A stretch of DNA of 64,000 bases from assembly GCF_900142165.1 (NCBI RefSeq), contig NZ_FQZY01000007.1, positions 87,236 to 151,235 on the forward strand, in the 5' to 3' direction. The position numbers were made by a program, and so were the translations under genes. Under the pieces are notes generated by a model. The model saw nothing but the letters and a program-made list of their open reading frames with translations, was not told the origin of the DNA and ran no database searches. Of the stretch, positions 40,848 to 49,748 are shown piece after piece. Source of the stretch: Hespellia stercorisuis DSM 15480. Its GTDB lineage: Bacteria > Bacillota > Clostridia > Lachnospirales > Lachnospiraceae. How positions within the stretch are numbered: the first letter of the stretch is position 1; every line of letters begins with the position of its first letter.

Positions 40848-41513
40848 TTATTTTTCCTCCTCTAATTTGGTTTTGTACCATTCTAGATGGCGTTTGCGGT
40901 CTTCATAATTCGGAAAAGCTACAAGCAGTCCCACATCGACCTTTTGCAAAGTTTCCAGCATATCAATTTGTTCCTTTGACAGATACGGTCTGATGCTTTT
41001 GCCCTTTTCGATGTCATTGGCAAGCCTGAACTGCTTTGCTGTCATGCCCAGCACAATGCGGTTTAACATATCGCACTCATTGCTGAAGTGATAAGGCTTC
41101 GGCTTATCGTGGAGCAGCTTTATGTTTGCCGTAAGGAGTGGGAACTCTTGTCTTGCCGACACCAGTGCTTTGATGAACTTCTCCATCTCATTGAAACGCT
41201 TGATGTAGAGTTCCTTGAATTTCAATGCTTTTTGACCTGTGAAACCCATAACAAGAAGCACAAAACCATCTCTTGTCATGGCGTATGCTCTCTGTGTTCT
41301 TCCTCTGGAATCACGATAGGTAATACGCTCAAAATTGAGCGTATTAAATTCTTGGCTTAGACCAGAATCCGATGCGGTCAATCTTTCAATTTCACGCACA
41401 ACATTCTTGTGTTCCTTTTCAAAAAAGTCTGCTACAAACAAACTGTCCACCCTCGCTGTGTCATGGTTGTCGGCAAAAATGCCATACTCGTCTTTTGGTA
41501 TCAGTTCTTTCAA
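40848..41513 (-). CDS. Rha-family phage regulatory protein
   Basis: 221 aa, start TTG 41513 (GAGGAGG upstream). VDSLFVADFFEKEHKNVVREIERL...FERITYRDSRGRTQRAYAMTRDGFVLLVMGFTGQKALKFKELYIKRFNEME is the Rha signature. A further helical C-terminal domain follows, with GMTAKQFRLANDIEKGKSIRPYLS. Rha proteins regulate or interfere with phage growth in specific host backgrounds. Confidence 0.85.
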   Translation of the reverse strand: MKELIPKDEYGIFADNHDTARVDSLFVADFFEKEHKNVVREIERLTASDSGLSQEFNTLNFERITYRDSRGRTQRAYAMTRDGFVLLVMGFTGQKALKFKELYIKRFNEMEKFIKALVSARQEFPLLTANIKLLHDKPKPYHFSNECDMLNRIVLGMTAKQFRLANDIEKGKSIRPYLSKEQIDMLETLQKVDVGLLVAFPNYEDRKRHLEWYKTKLEEEK

Positions 41514-41580
41514 ATTAATATCCTCCTCGTAGTTTTTTCACGAGAAAAAGCCTCCCGTGTACGGCGGGGAAATTACTCCC

Positions 41581-41618
41581 TACTTCTTAGCCACAGGAGG
41601 CTGTAAAACTTGAGGATA
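41581..41618 (-). repeat. 38-bp dispersed motif, copy 2
   Basis: TACTTCTTAGCCAC, 9 variable bases, TAAAACTTGAGGATA (plus strand). Lies 3 bp past the DNA polymerase stop and upstream of rha. See copies 1 and 3. Confidence 0.7.
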
Positions 41619-41621
41619 ATT

Positions 41622-43604
41622 TTAATCTTTTTTATAAAAACTGCATTCGTACCCATCAGCCCTAAGAAGCAGTCTATCAATCCACGGCGGGGTCCTGCCC
41701 ATCTGTTCGCAGACAGCATCAAGGGAAACTCCCATACTGCACTCAATAATCAGTTCATCATGGACATGGCCGCAGATAAAGCAGTGGGATAAGGTACACA
41801 TAGAATAGGCAAGAATGTCACGGCTAATTGCCTGCACGATATTTTCCACGAACTTGGGACCGTAGCTTTCGATGCGTTCCCATTTCTTTGCACCGCCCAC
41901 GCCTTCGTAGGTCACAGCCTCGCCGCCGAAACGGTTCTCTCCCATGCGTGGCTTCACATAGGAAAGCCGTCTGCCGCTTGGCAGCTGAATGAACAGCATC
42001 CCGCTCTGGCAGAAAAAGCGGATACCGTGTGTTTCTGTGGTCACTCTATTCCTGACCGTATCCTTCACACAGCGGTCAACATCCCACCAGAAACGCACAA
42101 TGTTCGGATTAGCGGCTCTCCATGAATCCACAAGCGGCTGGAGTTCTTCCTCCTCAAGTCCCATATCCAAAGCGCCCATTGCTTTTAAAGCACCGACCGA
42201 GCCGCCGTAACCAAGAGCCAATTCAGCGATTTTTCCCTTCTGACGGAGATGTCCGTTGACACCATGCTTTTCCACAGGCACACCGAACATGGCAGATGCC
42301 GATGCACAATAGATGTCCCCGTTATTCTGAAACACCTCGCTTCGCCAGCTTTCCTTTGCCAAAAAAGACAGTACCCTTGCTTCTATGGCAGAGAAGTCCG
42401 CCACCACAAATTTCATCCCGGCTCTCGGCACAAAGGCTGTACGAATGAGCTGCGACAAAGTATCCGGGATATCGTCATACAAAAGTTCCATCGCTTCATA
42501 ATTGCCAGACTCCACAAGACCACGAGCCTGTTCCAAATCCGGCATATGATTCTGCGGAAGGTTCTGCAGCTGTATCATTCTGCCTGCCCAACGCCCGGAA
42601 CGGTTGGCACCGTAAAACTGAAACATTCCTCTCGCCCTGCCATCCTCACAGACTGCATTCTGCATTGCCTGATACTTTTTTACAGAGGACTTGGATAACT
42701 GCTGCCGCAGAAGCAGAACCTCCGCCAGTTCCTTCGGAGCAGTTTTGACTGCCTGTGCCACTTCCTTTTTGCCAAGACTGTCCATCTCCAGACCGTTATC
42801 TGCAAGCCACTGCTTCATCTGCACCACAGAGTTGGGGTTATCAAGGTCAGTCAGTTCCTGCATTTTCTCTGCCAGTTCTGCCTTGGACTTTGCATCAAAA
42901 GCAATTGCATTCTCCACCACATCCATATCAAGAGCAATCCCACGGTCATTGATTTCTTGGTCGAGGTGGTATTCTTCCCATACAAAATCCGGCACAGGAT
43001 ATTTTTTCAGCCTGTCCTGAATAGACATCTCCACTTCCACATCACGCTTGTTATAGAACTTGAACAGATTCCATTTTTCCATATCATGCTCCGGTAGATT
43101 GCGTGTCCTGCCGCCATTAACCTTGGTCGGCTTACACGGAACACAGAAATATCGGATGAGGTCTTTGCCTTCCTTCAGCTTCTGTTCTTCCAACCCAAGC
43201 ACCGTGCCAGCCCCAGCAAGAGATAGCGGCAGTCCCATATATGCTGACCATATCATGGAGCATTTCCATGCCGACGGGTCAAGGTAATCTCCAACCCTAT
43301 CTTCATTTATGCTGTAGCTGTGGAAATATGCAGGGTAGTTCCTTTGCAGCCATACCGAAAGGCAGACCCTCTCGAAAGCTGCGTTAAATGCCCACTTTGT
43401 TACCGTATCATCAGTCAGTGCCGTAATAATCTCCATTGGCAGTTTCTCGCCACGAGCAATGTCAACCACTTGCACTTCGCCGCCATCCACGCTGTATCCA
43501 AACAGCAGAATTTCAAAATTAGGGGACTGCGTATAGCGATACACACCACATTTCTGTAAATCCACATCAGAAAATGTTTCAATATCTATTTCCAAATTTG
43601 TCAT
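41622..43604 (-). CDS. Phage DNA polymerase, family A
   Basis: 660 aa from ATG 43604 (AAAGGAG upstream). 3'-5' exonuclease-like N-terminus (LEIDIETFSDVDL, KWAFNAAFERVCL, YNKRDVEVEM). Polymerase motif A VADFSAIEARVLSFLA, motif B RQKGKIAELALGYGGSVGA, motif C CGHVHDELIIEC. It replicates the phage genome. Directly downstream of the DUF2815 and DUF2800 genes. Confidence 0.93.
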   Translation of the reverse strand: MTNLEIDIETFSDVDLQKCGVYRYTQSPNFEILLFGYSVDGGEVQVVDIARGEKLPMEIITALTDDTVTKWAFNAAFERVCLSVWLQRNYPAYFHSYSINEDRVGDYLDPSAWKCSMIWSAYMGLPLSLAGAGTVLGLEEQKLKEGKDLIRYFCVPCKPTKVNGGRTRNLPEHDMEKWNLFKFYNKRDVEVEMSIQDRLKKYPVPDFVWEEYHLDQEINDRGIALDMDVVENAIAFDAKSKAELAEKMQELTDLDNPNSVVQMKQWLADNGLEMDSLGKKEVAQAVKTAPKELAEVLLLRQQLSKSSVKKYQAMQNAVCEDGRARGMFQFYGANRSGRWAGRMIQLQNLPQNHMPDLEQARGLVESGNYEAMELLYDDIPDTLSQLIRTAFVPRAGMKFVVADFSAIEARVLSFLAKESWRSEVFQNNGDIYCASASAMFGVPVEKHGVNGHLRQKGKIAELALGYGGSVGALKAMGALDMGLEEEELQPLVDSWRAANPNIVRFWWDVDRCVKDTVRNRVTTETHGIRFFCQSGMLFIQLPSGRRLSYVKPRMGENRFGGEAVTYEGVGGAKKWERIESYGPKFVENIVQAISRDILAYSMCTLSHCFICGHVHDELIIECSMGVSLDAVCEQMGRTPPWIDRLLLRADGYECSFYKKD

Positions 43605-43673
43605 TGGCTCTCCTTTCAAAAAGAGGTCGGCACAAAATTGAGCCGACCTCTCGTATACCTTGCTAATTATGGA

Positions 43674-44240
43674 TTAACCGAGAAAATCCTCGTCCTCTTC
43701 CGTTGCAAAATCATCTGCTGCACGGCTCTTTCCACCAAGCGGCTCTCCATCACGGATTTTCTGCAGGTTGTTGAGTCCGCAGGCAATGCCCTTATTTCCG
43801 TTAGAATTAAAGGCATAAAAATTAATGGAAGCACGGCCATACACACCGCTGTATACCTCACTGCGGTCGATAATCTCCTGACGGTCTGCATCCACAATGC
43901 CGGGAGCCGTACCACTGTTGGCATTCACGAAATAGCAGCCCTCATATTCCGGTGCATCGGGACGTTCTGCATCGCCATCACGAAGCGGGGTCTTCAGTAC
44001 ACTGAGTGCAGGGACAGATTTGCCGCTGCCTTTCAGTTTGCTTTCTCCCTCCTTGTAGGCAGCCTCAATAGCACTCTTGATTTTGTTTACCGTTACGGTA
44101 TCGGATTTTGGAATCAGAAGGCTGACACTATATTTCGGAGAGCCTCCGTTGATAGATTTCGGATCCCAAATATTAGCATAAGACCAGCGTGTGTTTACTC
44201 CTGTGATAACCTTTGTAGGGTTGGTATAATCCTTTGACAT
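43674..44240 (-). CDS. DUF2815 ssDNA-binding-like protein
   Basis: 188 aa: TRWSYANIWDPKSINGGSPKYSVSLLIPKSDTVTVNKIKSAIEAAYKEG...GVYGRASINFYAFNSNGNKGIACGLNNLQKIRDGEPLGG, with an acidic EEDEDF tail as in single-strand binding proteins. DUF2815 members accompany DUF2800 and polymerase A in Clostridia phages. Confidence 0.85.
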   Translation of the reverse strand: MSKDYTNPTKVITGVNTRWSYANIWDPKSINGGSPKYSVSLLIPKSDTVTVNKIKSAIEAAYKEGESKLKGSGKSVPALSVLKTPLRDGDAERPDAPEYEGCYFVNANSGTAPGIVDADRQEIIDRSEVYSGVYGRASINFYAFNSNGNKGIACGLNNLQKIRDGEPLGGKSRAADDFATEEDEDFLG

Positions 44241-44256
44241 AATTTTTTTTCTCCTG

Positions 44257-45384
44257 TTATTCTTCGTTAAAATCTTGTTTTGCTGTATTCAAAGCCGGAC
44301 GCTTGTCCGACATCGGAACCAATACGGGTTTGCCTTGTGGCTTTTCAATCAAGCCTCTGCTTTCGATGACTTCGACAAAGTTTTTCTTGCCAAGCAATGC
44401 GGTCATGGCTGTAACACCCAGCAGTTTTTCTTCATACGGATTGTAGCCTGCTTCGGTGACAGCTGTTGCCACCGCTTCATCACTGACATATTTGCGGTTA
44501 CTGCGCCCCTCGACCAGTTTCCAATCTGTCCATGCCTTGCCGCTGATTGCTGCATGAAGTGCAAATTCTTTTACATCTGCTGCCCACGACACCAGCTCAT
44601 CTACCTTAGACAGAACTGCTTCAATCTCCACATCGTCCAACATGGCAGGAGTTTCAAAGTCATATTTTGCAAGTTCCAGATTGTACTCGGCGCGTTTGCG
44701 ACAGGCAGCTTTCGCTTTGCAGAAACGGCAATGCTCTCCGGCACAGAATTCGCCCTCGCCATCAAAGGCAAGTTTTGCGGTAGGAACAAGGATATCTTCC
44801 GCCCATTGAAGCAGTTCCGTTCTTGTAATGATGTACTCGCTGACATTCTCTCGCCTTGGCTGAAAGATGACCATGCGGACTGTATCGATATCGTATAGGG
44901 CATCGAATAACTCCAATGCACCCAGTGCATAGCACATCATTTGAGGATTTTTCTCTGCCTCCACAAGCACACCTTTTCCGTGCTTATAGTCACATATGGT
45001 AAGCTGACCGTCTGCAATAATAACGGCATCGCCCGTTCCAAAGCCCTCAGGGACAAAGCGAGAATAATCAAGACGCTGTTCTATCAGCACAATGGGGTCA
45101 GAGCAGTTTTTCATCGCTGCTGCCAGCTGTTCCATTACATAATCGGCATAGCTTTCTGCACAAACTTCCATCTCTGAATCATAATAAGTAAGGTTCTCAG
45201 TAGGGTCATCAGCCTTGATGCCCAGTGCTTTCTGCAATTTATACTCACAAAGACTGTGGGCATCCGTGCCTTGCTGTGCATATTCGCTGCCTTTGTCCTC
45301 ATAGGATTCGCACAGCCTTGCAGACGGAGGACACGCAAGCCATCGGTGACTGGATGAGGCAGATAATAATGCGTGTTTTCCCAT
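44257..45384 (-). CDS. DUF2800 (RecB/Cas4-like nuclease) protein
   Basis: 375 aa. LSASSSHRWLACPPSARLCESYEDKGSEYAQQGTDAHSLCEYKL start, PEGFGTGDAVIIADGQLTICDYKHGKGV (PD-(D/E)XK core), and a late Cys cluster AGEHCRFCKAKAACRKRAEYN plausibly holding an Fe-S cluster, as in Cas4/AddB-type exonucleases. Probably recombination/replication. Start overlaps the upstream stop as TAATG. Confidence 0.85.
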   Translation of the reverse strand: MGKHALLSASSSHRWLACPPSARLCESYEDKGSEYAQQGTDAHSLCEYKLQKALGIKADDPTENLTYYDSEMEVCAESYADYVMEQLAAAMKNCSDPIVLIEQRLDYSRFVPEGFGTGDAVIIADGQLTICDYKHGKGVLVEAEKNPQMMCYALGALELFDALYDIDTVRMVIFQPRRENVSEYIITRTELLQWAEDILVPTAKLAFDGEGEFCAGEHCRFCKAKAACRKRAEYNLELAKYDFETPAMLDDVEIEAVLSKVDELVSWAADVKEFALHAAISGKAWTDWKLVEGRSNRKYVSDEAVATAVTEAGYNPYEEKLLGVTAMTALLGKKNFVEVIESRGLIEKPQGKPVLVPMSDKRPALNTAKQDFNEE

Positions 45385-45758
45385 TACAATCCCTCCACAT
45401 CCGCAAGCAGCGATTGATATTCTTCCGGCTTAATATCCGAAAGTTTATCCGCCCCATGCTTGATAAGCAGTTCCTTTACCTGTGCCGTTTTACCGCTTCT
45501 GGACTTTTCTGCAAGAATCCCACGCACCTCCGTGAGTGTTGGCAGTTTTTCTTTGGATTCTTCTTTCGGTGCCGCCTTTTGCTTTGCCGTGGTCTTTGCT
45601 TTTACATCTGCTTTTCCCACTGGTGCCACAATCTTTGGCTGTTCATCGCTACCGAATGCCTCCACCAGAATTTTCAGACTTCCTGCAAGACCCTGCAGGC
45701 TCTCAGCCACCGTGCAAACACCGTCAATGACATCGAGCATCAATTTAACATGACTCAT
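45384..45758 (-). CDS. Phage replication-block protein, unknown
   Basis: 124 aa from ATG 45758 (GGAGG upstream). Helical N-terminus, an Ala/Lys-rich linker, and a C-terminal helical module LTEVRGILAEKSRSGKTAQVKELLIKHGADKLSDIKPEEYQSLLADV. Similar proteins in databases often carry a misleading rRNA-biogenesis label. Coupled to DUF2800 by TAATG. Function not known. Confidence 0.65.
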   Translation of the reverse strand: MSHVKLMLDVIDGVCTVAESLQGLAGSLKILVEAFGSDEQPKIVAPVGKADVKAKTTAKQKAAPKEESKEKLPTLTEVRGILAEKSRSGKTAQVKELLIKHGADKLSDIKPEEYQSLLADVEGL

Positions 45759-45951
45759 TTTCACATCCTCCTTCTTTGACTTCACAAATGGAAACTTCCT
45801 CTACGCTGTCACCGGGTACGAGAATCGTAATTTTCTGCTTTTCTCCGAAGAGAAATCTCAAAATACGTTCTCGCACACCAATGTTGCGACAGGAAAGAAT
45901 ACCGTCTGTTCTTGGTTCCTTTGAAACACTGATTTTCAAATTTTGTTTCAT
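45745..45951 (-). CDS. Small conserved phage protein, unknown
   Basis: 68 aa: MKQNLKISVSKEPRTDGILSCRNIGVRERILRFLFGEKQKITILVPGDSVEEVSICEV. Beta-rich; typical small gene at the start of the DUF2815/DUF2800 replication operon. Overlaps the next gene by 14 bp. Confidence 0.6.
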   Translation of the reverse strand: MKQNLKISVSKEPRTDGILSCRNIGVRERILRFLFGEKQKITILVPGDSVEEVSICEVKEGGCENESC

Positions 45952-45990
45952 CGTCTTGGCTCCTTTCCGAGAGTGCTTTATGTGACCCTC

Positions 45991-46028
45991 TACTTGTTAG
46001 CCACGGGCGATGCTAAAACTTGAGGATG
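45991..46028 (-). repeat. 38-bp dispersed motif, copy 3
   Basis: TACTTGTTAGCCAC, 9 variable bases, TAAAACTTGAGGATG. It overlaps the last codons of the sigma-like gene and lies upstream of the gene at 45951. Confidence 0.7.
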
Positions 46029-46548
46029 TCGGAAAAACTTTTTTGAAATTCTTCTCTGCAGTCTCCAAACGATGCGATACGGCACTGGGCGTGATACCGT
46101 TGCGGGCTGCATATTCCTGCTTTGGTACCTTATTAATATGTATCTCAATCAGAAGCTCCGCCTGTTCCGGCTTGAGATACTTGCGGAGCATTCCGCAAAC
46201 GGCTTCGTATTCATACTGCTTGTCCCGATTGATGACATCCGTCATATCCGGGAACAAATCGATAGTATTGCCTGCAGGCTCGTCCGATTCATCATCGACA
46301 AGCTGTACTCTGCCTTTTGTGCCGTCCAGCTTTTTCGGTGCAGATGTGGGACTGCTGTGGCGGTCATGCCTGTGCCAGTTGTTGTACTCAGGGCGATTGA
46401 ACAGTTCGTTGAATTTTTCCTGAATGCGTTTTTCCATCTCTGCGGAAGTCATGCCATCTGCATCTCCCAAGGAAAGAGAGAGCCACATTTCGTCACGGTC
46501 TACCTCCAGTGTCTGTTTGGTGTTGTCATAGCTTACTTTGATTTTCAT
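45997..46548 (-). CDS. Sigma-70-like/HTH regulator
   Basis: 183 aa from ATG 46548 (AAAGGA upstream). The N-terminal part (MKIKVSYDNTKQTLEVDRDEMWLSLSL) is a small beta domain. The C-terminal ~70 residues (YEAVCGMLRKYLKPEQAELLIEIHINKVPKQEYAARNGITPSAVSHRLETAEKNFKKVF) look like sigma region 4 with an HTH. It heads the minus-strand early operon, so it probably regulates phage transcription. Confidence 0.65.
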   Translation of the reverse strand: MKIKVSYDNTKQTLEVDRDEMWLSLSLGDADGMTSAEMEKRIQEKFNELFNRPEYNNWHRHDRHSSPTSAPKKLDGTKGRVQLVDDESDEPAGNTIDLFPDMTDVINRDKQYEYEAVCGMLRKYLKPEQAELLIEIHINKVPKQEYAARNGITPSAVSHRLETAEKNFKKVFPTSSSFSIARG

Positions 46549-46679
46549 TTGATTGTCCTTTCCGTCTGAGTGGAAAGGCATGGACAACACCTTCTGCAAT
46601 GGCATGAAGCACCTTGTCTGCGGACAAAAAGAGCGCAACAAGAGAAGGGTACTCATGCACTGCTTTTCAGAGGTCTCTC

Positions 46680-46841
46680 ATGGAAACCAAAGAAGCTGCA
46701 GTATGTGTATCCTTGCCTAATTGCGCACTCAGACAATCGATATTTATTTTCAGCTGTTACGGTCAGCTTTGCACCTGTGATTGCTTGTCCTTACACTATT
46801 ACAAGGACATGAGCGGTTTGTTTAAGAACCACTTTTGTTAA
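46680..46841 (+). CDS. Small Cys-rich ORF in the divergent region
   Basis: 53 aa from ATG 46680 (AGAGG upstream): METKEAAVCVSLPNCALRQSIFIF, SCYGQLCTCDCLSLHYYKDMSG, with seven Cys. It sits in the ~550-bp gap between the two divergent transcription units. It could be a small metal-binding protein or an unused ORF. A longer TTG-started version begins at 46614. Confidence 0.4.
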   Translation: METKEAAVCVSLPNCALRQSIFIFSCYGQLCTCDCLSLHYYKDMSGLFKNHFC

Positions 46842-46897
46842 AAAAGTTAAAAGTTTGAAACCAACAGAGAAAATTTGTGTTCGCTTGATTTCACTTC

Positions 46898-46926
46898 TTG
46901 TATTTAGCAGAAACTTGTGTTATAAT
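46898..46926 (+). promoter_or_regulatory. Housekeeping promoter for the defence operon
   Basis: TTGTAT (46898-46903), 17-bp spacer, TATAAT (46921-46926) with TG three bases upstream of the -10. ~175 bp before the NACHT start. The rest of the 46842-47103 gap shows no gene. Confidence 0.7.
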
Positions 46927-47103
46927 GTAAAAGAGTATAACTGTCTGTCGCTGCGACTTTTCACATACAACACTTGCCGGAGGTTTAACCTCTGTAATTA
47001 TTATAAAAAAAATAAGCCATCCCGACAGGATGACTGCGGAACGGCTCGGAGTTCTTCGGATGTTTTCGGAAAAACTCGGAAATATGATGGAGGTGCATAA
47101 AAT

Positions 47104-49449
47104 ATGCTATTAAGCGAATTCGTAAATACCTTATATAAATACAGTGATGGCAGCAGAAAAAAAGCCGATTACTTTGTTTTTCTCTTTGATACGTTAATTA
47201 AAGACTCGCCTGAATGTATCAATCCATTTTATGACCTTCAGGCAGATACCTTAGAGCGTTATTATAAGGAAACGAGTGTTGCCAAAACAAAAGCACATAA
47301 AGCAAGAGGCATGGCTGATATACATAAATTTGCAAAGCATATCAACGGCTTAAGTGATAGCAACCAGTTATCAATGGAAACTGAATTCAAGAATCTAATC
47401 CCGGATTTTAACAAAGATGACAACCTCGGTTATGCCTGCACGGACTTATTTCTTCAGATACTGGACGAAATATATGACGGAACTTCCGTGCCATGTAAGA
47501 AGCCTTCCGCTCCGGCAGATAACAGTAGTCACGCACAAGTAAGAAACAACTTCTCTTTTCCTTTTCCTGATGTTGCTCCGGAACTAACTGGTGACCCTCT
47601 GTTTATTGTTACGGGAGCGGAACTGGGCATAACAAGGAGCGATGATGATTTCTCGGAATATCTGGAAAACACACAGGAGAAATACCAGACTATAAAAACG
47701 TTGCTCTATTCTGAAGTGCCAAGACCATTCTACGATTTTTATGTTTGCAACACCCTTACCTATAAGGTAAACAAAGGCAGAAATTCCTATGAACTCCGTA
47801 CCATCAATCATGTTACGGCAGATATATTAGGTGACTGCACCAACTTTGTCATTATCACAGGCACAGGTGGTCTTGGAAAATCCATGATGATGCGACATCT
47901 CCTCTTGGATTGCATCGAGCAGTATCCTATTATAGAGAAATTACCGATATTCATTCCACTAAAGGACTTCGATTCCTCTTATGATGATTTGACCGAATAT
48001 GTATATGAAAAATTTGATGCTCTTGGCGGTGGTATAGATTTAGAAGATGTATTATCAGAAGGAAAATGCTTATTACTTTTTGATGGATTGGACGAAATCC
48101 ACAGTGATGTGCGAAAGCTGTTTGAAAAGAAATTGGATATATTTGCCGATAAGTATTCTAATAATATGTTTGTCATATCCTCTCGTCCTGCAATGTCCTT
48201 TGTCGCATTTAATCGATTTACAGTCTTTGAATTGCAACCCTTTACTAAATCGCAGGCATTATCGCTGATTGATAAATTGGAATTCCGTCCAGATGAGCCG
48301 ACTATTAAAGCTGTTTTCCGTAAAAAGCTGGACGATGATTTATATCGCACCCACAGAGAATTTACAGAGAATCCACTCCTGCTCACTATTATGCTTATGA
48401 CCTTTGAGCAGTTTGCGGAAGTTCCATCAAAAATGCATATTTTCTACAGGGAGGCTTATCTCACACTCTCTCAAAAACACGATGCCACAAAGGGAGCCTA
48501 CAAACGAGCCTTATGCACAGGAGTAACCGCAGACAGATTCTCCGAGTATTTTTCGGAGTTCTGTGCAAGAACCTACTGTGATGAACGCTTTGATTTTACC
48601 GATGAGGATTTTGATAGATATTTTACGAGCATGACTGAACCAAAAAAGGATAACAGTCCGGCAACCACAACTGACTTCATCACAGATTTGGTTGCTAATA
48701 TGTGCTTGATGTACCAAGAAAGCAGGAAGTACCACTTCACGCACCGTTCATTTCAGGAATACTTCTGTGCCGTGTATTTTTCAAAACAGAAAGATAAAAA
48801 CCTTGGTGCTATAGGCGATATGTTTGAAAGGAAGAAATCTCGTTTCAATCAGGACAAAACCTTTAATATGCTATATGACATGATTCCAGAGAAAATCGAA
48901 GAATATGTGTTTCTGCCATATTTGCAGGCACTGTTTGATGAATGTAATGCCAAAGACGGCTATTGGACTTTTCTTCAGAAAATATATCCAACCATCGAAT
49001 ATGATTGTGGAGATTCCGCTTCCTCTGAAAACGAATCAGAATCTTTTTTGTTTAACTTTATAGCTACCATAATGAAATTTAAAGGTGTTCACATTTTCAC
49101 CGAATTTCCAGAAGAAGATAATTTCATCACAAGTGAATGGGTTCAACTGGATGATGACTATATGCAGTTTGACTCTGACTATCATGGTGACACGATTGAA
49201 AAAGATGATGTTCCTTGGGAATACACCCATGAATGCGGCTTTGATGATCCGGAGGTTGTCGGTTGCAATTATTCATTTGAAATTGAAACCATCTTTAATG
49301 ACCGTGAAACGTATTCTGATTTCGTGGCTATATTGGAAGATGAGTATTTCACCTACCACGAAGAATATGATAAGGCACGAGAATATCTGGAAAAACTGCT
49401 TGAAAAACAGACCCCAAAGAGTCAGAACCTATTTGATTTATTCCAATAA
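47104..49449 (+). CDS. Bacterial NACHT NTPase (bNACHT-type defence protein)
   Basis: 781 aa. N-terminal helical domain (1-~130), linker, then a STAND/NACHT ATPase: Walker A IITGTGGLGKSMMMRHLL (about residues 250-267), Walker B LLLFDGLDEIHSDVR (about 322-336), sensor VISSRPAMSF, ENPLLLTIMLM, and the winged-helix/post-NACHT motif FTHRSFQEYFCAVYF (about 545). The ~230-residue acidic C-terminal part (DDDYMQFDSDYHGDT, EDEYFTYHEEYDKAREYL) would be the sensor. No known effector domain is seen. bNACHT proteins protect against phages, so prophage carriage suggests exclusion of rival phages. First gene of the plus-strand cargo; the next gene follows after 15 bp. Confidence 0.88.
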   Translation: MLLSEFVNTLYKYSDGSRKKADYFVFLFDTLIKDSPECINPFYDLQADTLERYYKETSVAKTKAHKARGMADIHKFAKHINGLSDSNQLSMETEFKNLIPDFNKDDNLGYACTDLFLQILDEIYDGTSVPCKKPSAPADNSSHAQVRNNFSFPFPDVAPELTGDPLFIVTGAELGITRSDDDFSEYLENTQEKYQTIKTLLYSEVPRPFYDFYVCNTLTYKVNKGRNSYELRTINHVTADILGDCTNFVIITGTGGLGKSMMMRHLLLDCIEQYPIIEKLPIFIPLKDFDSSYDDLTEYVYEKFDALGGGIDLEDVLSEGKCLLLFDGLDEIHSDVRKLFEKKLDIFADKYSNNMFVISSRPAMSFVAFNRFTVFELQPFTKSQALSLIDKLEFRPDEPTIKAVFRKKLDDDLYRTHREFTENPLLLTIMLMTFEQFAEVPSKMHIFYREAYLTLSQKHDATKGAYKRALCTGVTADRFSEYFSEFCARTYCDERFDFTDEDFDRYFTSMTEPKKDNSPATTTDFITDLVANMCLMYQESRKYHFTHRSFQEYFCAVYFSKQKDKNLGAIGDMFERKKSRFNQDKTFNMLYDMIPEKIEEYVFLPYLQALFDECNAKDGYWTFLQKIYPTIEYDCGDSASSENESESFLFNFIATIMKFKGVHIFTEFPEEDNFITSEWVQLDDDYMQFDSDYHGDTIEKDDVPWEYTHECGFDDPEVVGCNYSFEIETIFNDRETYSDFVAILEDEYFTYHEEYDKAREYLEKLLEKQTPKSQNLFDLFQ

Positions 49450-49464
49450 TACAGGAGGTGCGAA

Positions 49465-49671
49465 ATGCGAATCAGCTACAATAAATTATGGAAAATATTG
49501 ATTGATAAAGACATGAAACGAAAAGACTTGCAGGAGATTGCGGGTATCAGTTCTGCTTCTGTTGCGAAACTTGGCAAAGGCGATAACATCACAACCGATG
49601 TTCTGTTGCGTATCTGTGAGGCATTGGATTGCACGATTGATGATATTTTAGATACGATAAAGGACGAATAA
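49465..49671 (+). CDS. Small XRE/Cro-C1-type regulator
   Basis: 68 aa: MRISYNKLWKILIDKDMKRKDLQEIAGISSASVAKLGKGDNITTDVLLRICEALDCTIDDILDTI. A single HTH_26-type domain with no effector. AGGAGG upstream; 15 bp after the NACHT gene, so it probably autoregulates the defence operon. Such compact XRE genes are common partners of type I restriction loci. Confidence 0.85.
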   Translation: MRISYNKLWKILIDKDMKRKDLQEIAGISSASVAKLGKGDNITTDVLLRICEALDCTIDDILDTIKDE

Positions 49672-49748
49672 GTCCTGATTATGGTACAGCCATTCCTTTA
49701 TAATGGAAATGTGGCAGTATCAAAAACAACAAAATGGAGGTTATATCT

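Noticed and set aside
46580..46723. 47-codon plus-strand ORF starting at 46580
   Set aside because: It overlaps the better-supported Cys-rich frame at 46680 and shows no recognisable protein features.
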